Positions 60,795-64,000 of a stretch of 64,000 nucleotides of DNA are shown in pieces. The DNA is taken from positions 62,001 to 126,000 of the forward strand of contig CALVBO010000003.1 in the NCBI GenBank assembly GCA_944325835.1. The letters run 5' to 3'. The stretch comes from Candidatus Gastranaerophilales bacterium. Lineage in GTDB: Bacteria; Cyanobacteriota; Vampirovibrionia; Gastranaerophilales; Gastranaerophilaceae. The position numbers and the translations under genes were made by a program. Below the pieces are notes generated by a model, which saw only the letters and a program-made list of their open reading frames with translations, did not search any database and was not told the origin of the DNA. Position 1 is the first letter of the stretch. Every line of letters starts with the position of its first letter.

Positions 60795-60872
60795 GCGGCG
60801 TATTAGACAGCGAAGTCGCGGGTTGACCTGCGGGAGCAGGGCAAGCAGGCGACGGAGAACTGCTTTATTTTT
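60749..60872 (+). repeat. Family A repeat overlapping the end of the rhodanese fusion gene
   Basis: TTGTCCGAGAAAG, hairpin 1 GGCTCGC/GCGAGCC, linker TTTTGAGCGGCGTATTAGACAGC, then AGTCGCGGGTTGACCTGC and cap GACGGAGAACTGCTTTATT. The first 46 bases are read as protein by the upstream gene. Confidence 0.9.
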
Positions 60873-60894
60873 TCTGAAGTTATAAGGAGTGCAC

Positions 60895-61353
60895 ATGAAT
60901 AATATAAAACTTAACGGGCTTGATATTAACGGTGAAGAAAAAGAATTTAGCTTAAAGGATTTTAGCGGTAAAAGGGTTATTTTATATTTTTATCCTAAGG
61001 ACAAGACTTCCGGCTGTACGCAGGAAGCATGTGATTTTAGAGATAATATAAACCGTCTGACGCCTTATGGAACGGTTATTGGTGTAAGTCCCGACAGCAT
61101 AAAAAGTCATAAATCCTTTAAAGAAAAGCAAGGATTAAATTTTGTACTTTTGTCGGATACAGAGCATAAGCTTGCCGAAAGTTTTGAGGTTTGGAAAGAG
61201 AAATCTATGTATGGCAGAAAATATATGGGTATTGAACGTTCGACGTTTATTCTCGACTGTGACGGAAAGATAGAAAAGGAATGGCGAAAAGTTAAGGTTA
61301 AAGGGCATGTTGATGAGGTAATTGACTACTTATCAGGTGCGGGGAACGTTTAA
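60895..61353 (+). CDS. bcp: Thiol peroxidase, Bcp/PrxQ type
   Basis: 152 residues. Peroxidatic C41 and resolving C46 in SGCTQEACDFRD; FYPKDKTSG and the STFILDCDGKIEKEW stretch are typical. Reduces peroxides with thioredoxin (trxA at 22.6 kb). AAGGAG five bases before ATG 60895. Confidence 0.94.
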   Translation: MNNIKLNGLDINGEEKEFSLKDFSGKRVILYFYPKDKTSGCTQEACDFRDNINRLTPYGTVIGVSPDSIKSHKSFKEKQGLNFVLLSDTEHKLAESFEVWKEKSMYGRKYMGIERSTFILDCDGKIEKEWRKVKVKGHVDEVIDYLSGAGNV

Positions 61354-61354
61354 T

Positions 61355-62008
61355 ATGTTTAATCTTGAAGATTGGCTTGAGGAAATAGTCGGGAAAATTC
61401 GGGGACACTTTTGTAAAAGAGTTGTTTTTCTCGGTTTGCAGGGAAGTTATAAGCGCGGCGAGGCAACAGCAGCAAGTGATGTTGATGTGGTTGTGATACT
61501 TGATGAACTCCGGATTGAAGATTTAAAAGCCTATCGTGAGATTGTGCGTTCTATGCCTGATTATGAAAAGGCGTGCGGTTTTATTTCTGGCAGGGCGGAA
61601 CTTCAAAACTGGTCGAAATCTGATTTATTTCAGTTCTATTTTGAAACGGAGTCTTTATATGGAGATTTGACGGAGCTTATTGCTCCGCCTGAAAAAGACG
61701 ATATAAGGCGCACGGTGAAATTAAGCGCGGAAGCCCTGTATCATGCAGCCTGCCATTCTTTTGTCTTTGATGAAAATCCGGCTGAAACTTTATCTTCACT
61801 TTATAAAATGACGTTTTTCATTTTGCAGGCAGAGTATTATCTTAAAAATAATGTGTATATTTCGACCAAAAAAGAGCTTTTAACCTCTCTAACCGGAGCT
61901 GATTATGAAATTTTGCAGACCTGCATTAACATGAATTTGGTAGAAAACGGGATTGATGAAATGTATGAGAGATTAATCAACTGGTGCAGTGTTAGAATTT
62001 GTACTTGA
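61355..62008 (+). CDS. Nucleotidyltransferase-domain protein with helical C-terminus
   Basis: 217 residues. GLQGSYKRGEATAASDVDVVVIL gives GSx10DxD (S31, D42, D44) of the polymerase-beta nucleotidyltransferase fold. The C-terminal half is helical and HEPN-like (LSAEALYHAACHSFVFDEN, LTSLTGADYEIL) but without RX4-6H. It resembles larger single-chain MNT-HEPN proteins. Begins two bases after bcp. Substrate unknown. Confidence 0.75.
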   Translation: MFNLEDWLEEIVGKIRGHFCKRVVFLGLQGSYKRGEATAASDVDVVVILDELRIEDLKAYREIVRSMPDYEKACGFISGRAELQNWSKSDLFQFYFETESLYGDLTELIAPPEKDDIRRTVKLSAEALYHAACHSFVFDENPAETLSSLYKMTFFILQAEYYLKNNVYISTKKELLTSLTGADYEILQTCINMNLVENGIDEMYERLINWCSVRICT

Positions 62009-62025
62009 TAAACCCGTAAAAATAA

Positions 62026-64000
<1,975 letters not shown>

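Overview
The window looks like chromosome from an uncultured gut member of the Gastranaerophilales (Vampirovibrionia / Melainabacteria, the non-photosynthetic sisters of Cyanobacteria). The evidence is low GC content, a Ycf45-like AAA/R3H protein typical of the cyanobacterial lineage, PilM/N/O and PilT type IV pilus genes, and long type IV pilin-like proteins with a stereotyped GFTMAEILLSLTIIGVVAAITLP start. This placement is inference from gene families, not from a database search.

Layout. 1-6.5 kb: tail of a pilin-like gene, nadA-rlmB-rpoD on the minus strand, and a pilM-pilN fusion followed by pilO. 6.5-12.2 kb: radical SAM protein, XRE regulator, acyltransferase, a probable ADP-ribosyltransferase-fold protein, rplI and the AAA/R3H gene. 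12.3-14.5 kb: a HigBA-like toxin-antitoxin pair with a near-leaderless promoter, then a pilin-like gene whose true start is cut off by a 12-G tract (one G out of frame). 14.7-19.3 kb: SWIM-SNF2 helicase, comF and small unknowns. 19.4-20.2 kb: a 289-bp tandem repeat. 20.2-28.3 kb: transporter, exonuclease, trxA, uppS, rdgB, a Fic protein under a double palindrome, yajQ, rplT-rpmI and a HepT-MntA type VII toxin-antitoxin pair. 28.3-31.6 kb: two surface-glycan-type genes, one with an in-frame 13-G tract, plus XRE. 31.9-40.2 kb: nfo-like, crcB, dnaN, a radical SAM protein, an AT-rich array of TGTAGAAAA 9-mers (candidate oriC between dnaN and recF), tRNA-Leu, a third pilin copy with operator palindromes and divergent XRE, hicBA and recF. 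40.3-43.3 kb: pilT, a zinc dehydrogenase and a compact candidate type I toxin-antisense RNA locus. 43.3-64 kb: murI, amidase, rny-ymdB-PHP, a divergent pilin-like protein, LOG, second Fic, gatB, SIS, radA, surE, tRNA-Ala, a CoA-disulfide-reductase/rhodanese fusion, bcp, nucleotidyltransferase, gdhA and the end of a UbiA-family gene.

Themes. (1) Type IV pilus machinery with several long pilin-like proteins carrying variable C-terminal domains. (2) Two long poly-G tracts in surface-related genes, the signature of slipped-strand phase variation. (3) Many toxin-antitoxin and Fic modules (HigBA, HepT-MntA, HicBA, two Fic proteins, one candidate type I system). (4) A family of modular extragenic repeats (seven copies) whose hairpin arms change in a compensatory way; two copies run into the 3' ends of genes and supply their C-termini. 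The strongest candidates for something undescribed are the type I-like locus at 42.6-42.9 kb, the covarying modular repeats, and the poly-G switch on the pilin.
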